64,000 nucleotides of DNA from Larix kaempferi. Taxonomy: Eukaryota > Streptophyta > Pinopsida > Pinales > Pinaceae. Position numbers and translations under genes: made by a program. Location of the stretch: assembly GCA_027924585.1 (NCBI GenBank), contig BSBM01000200.1, positions 3,348,001 through 3,412,000 of the forward strand. The letters run 5' to 3'. A model generated the notes under the pieces. That model saw only the letters and a program-made list of their open reading frames with translations. It did not search any database and was not told the origin of the DNA. This document shows positions 63,881 to 64,000 of this stretch, in pieces; position 1 is the first letter of the stretch; every line of letters starts with the position of its first letter.

Positions 63881-64000
63881 CTTCTAGAAGGTTTACATGA
63901 TTTCTTAAAAAACACGAGTTTTTAGAAAATGTGTTTTATTTCATAAATGGAATCAACAAAGTATGCACATTCTACGTCATAACGACTTTCTATAGTTTGC
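63881..64000 (+). repeat. Final partial monomer, cut by the window edge
   Basis: The last unit starts at CTTCTAGAAG and stops after 120 bp, at the GTTTGC before the SphI site. Nothing marks an array boundary here, and the same is true of base 1, so the array continues beyond both ends of the window. Confidence 0.95.

Larger units (their letters stand above)
1..64000 (+). repeat. Uninterrupted 173-bp satellite DNA array, about 370 monomers
   Basis: The palindrome CTTCTAGAAG, or a one-base variant of it, recurs every 173 bp from base 1 to the end, always in the same orientation and with the same following motifs. Dividing 63,880 bp by the period, and allowing for one 105-bp deletion and some small indels, gives about 370 monomers plus a final partial one. 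Neighbouring monomers usually differ at only a few positions. I saw no inserted element, inversion or non-satellite stretch, so nothing else is hidden in the gene-free space. The length and AT-richness fit centromeric or pericentromeric satellites of eukaryotes; that location is inferred. Strand is nominal. The family name and species are not recognised. Confidence 0.98.
43701..64000 (+). repeat. Array domain C: 6-, 7- and 8-monomer higher-order repeats
   Basis: About 117 monomers carry variants such as CACGTGTTTTTAG, GGAAATATGAAAAGC, CCACGGTTTTTT, GCTTTTAGAAGG, GGAATAAAC and AAGAGAAGC that are rare or absent in the first 43 kb. Subtypes TTCG/ATCTAC and TTCT/ATCAAC alternate more regularly here than in domain A. 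Units of 1,038, 1,211-1,212 and 1,383 bp recur in tandem. Some units, with TTTTTGAAAATC and AAAGTAAGCAC, recur 8,303 bp apart (54.87 and 63.17 kb). Confidence 0.65.

Noticed and set aside
1-64000. CRISPR array, given the direct repeats
   Set aside because: There are no unique spacers: the whole period is repeated, and the unit is 173 bp rather than a 24-40 bp repeat with a similar-sized spacer.
1-64000. Primate alpha satellite
   Set aside because: The length is similar (171 against 173 bp), but the sequence shows none of the alpha-satellite motifs I know and no full CENP-B box.
1-64000. Inserted transposable elements, inverted satellite segments or telomeric repeats
   Set aside because: Every monomer start could be followed in register with the same orientation. 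No stretch longer than a few bases departs from the consensus, apart from the 105-bp deletion at 42,552. No TTAGGG- or TTTAGGG-type run was seen.

Overview
The whole 64 kb window is one uninterrupted tandem satellite array. A monomer of about 173 bp, roughly 32% G+C, repeats head to tail about 370 times, always on the same strand. I found no gene, RNA gene, transposon, inversion or unique sequence. The organism is therefore a eukaryote, and the locus is most likely centromeric or pericentromeric heterochromatin: the monomer falls in the nucleosome-sized 150-180 bp range typical of centromeric satellites. I do not recognise the monomer as a named family. It is not primate alpha satellite, and I cannot name the taxon. 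Variants pile up at the CpG sites as TpG or CpA, which suggests a genome with cytosine methylation.

Reference monomer, numbered from the palindrome CTTCTAGAAG (1-10): TTCT or TTCG at 22-25, A/T-tract region 27-67, ATC[A/T]AC at 72-77, alternating purine-pyrimidine runs at 81-90 and 118-128, CpG sites at 35, 95, 103, 120, 126, 130 and 156, an inverted repeat GGAAATAAG/CTTACTTCC at 131-139 and 145-153, and T6A4 at 158-167. XbaI (3-8), SphI (121-126), BspEI (128-133) and HindIII (142-147) sites recur in most monomers.

Layout. Shared diagnostic variants split the array into three domains. Domain A (about 1-23.9 kb) holds four or five copies of a long block of 9-12 monomers, plus 4-, 9- and 12-monomer higher-order repeats. 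Domain B (about 23.9-43.7 kb) holds a 4-monomer module in four places, a 6-monomer tandem duplication, and long pairs separated by 31-34 and 89 monomers. It also has one monomer cut to 68 bp. Domain C (about 43.7-64 kb) is built from 6-, 7- and 8-monomer units, including a nearly identical 1,212-bp pair that looks very recent. The units are nested and mosaic, as expected from repeated unequal exchange or replication-based amplification rather than one fixed higher-order repeat.

No genes act together here. Any function would be structural, for example as nucleosome or kinetochore substrate, heterochromatin, or non-B DNA. Coordinates of block edges were read by eye from shared variants. They are good to about one monomer unless a single-base event is cited.
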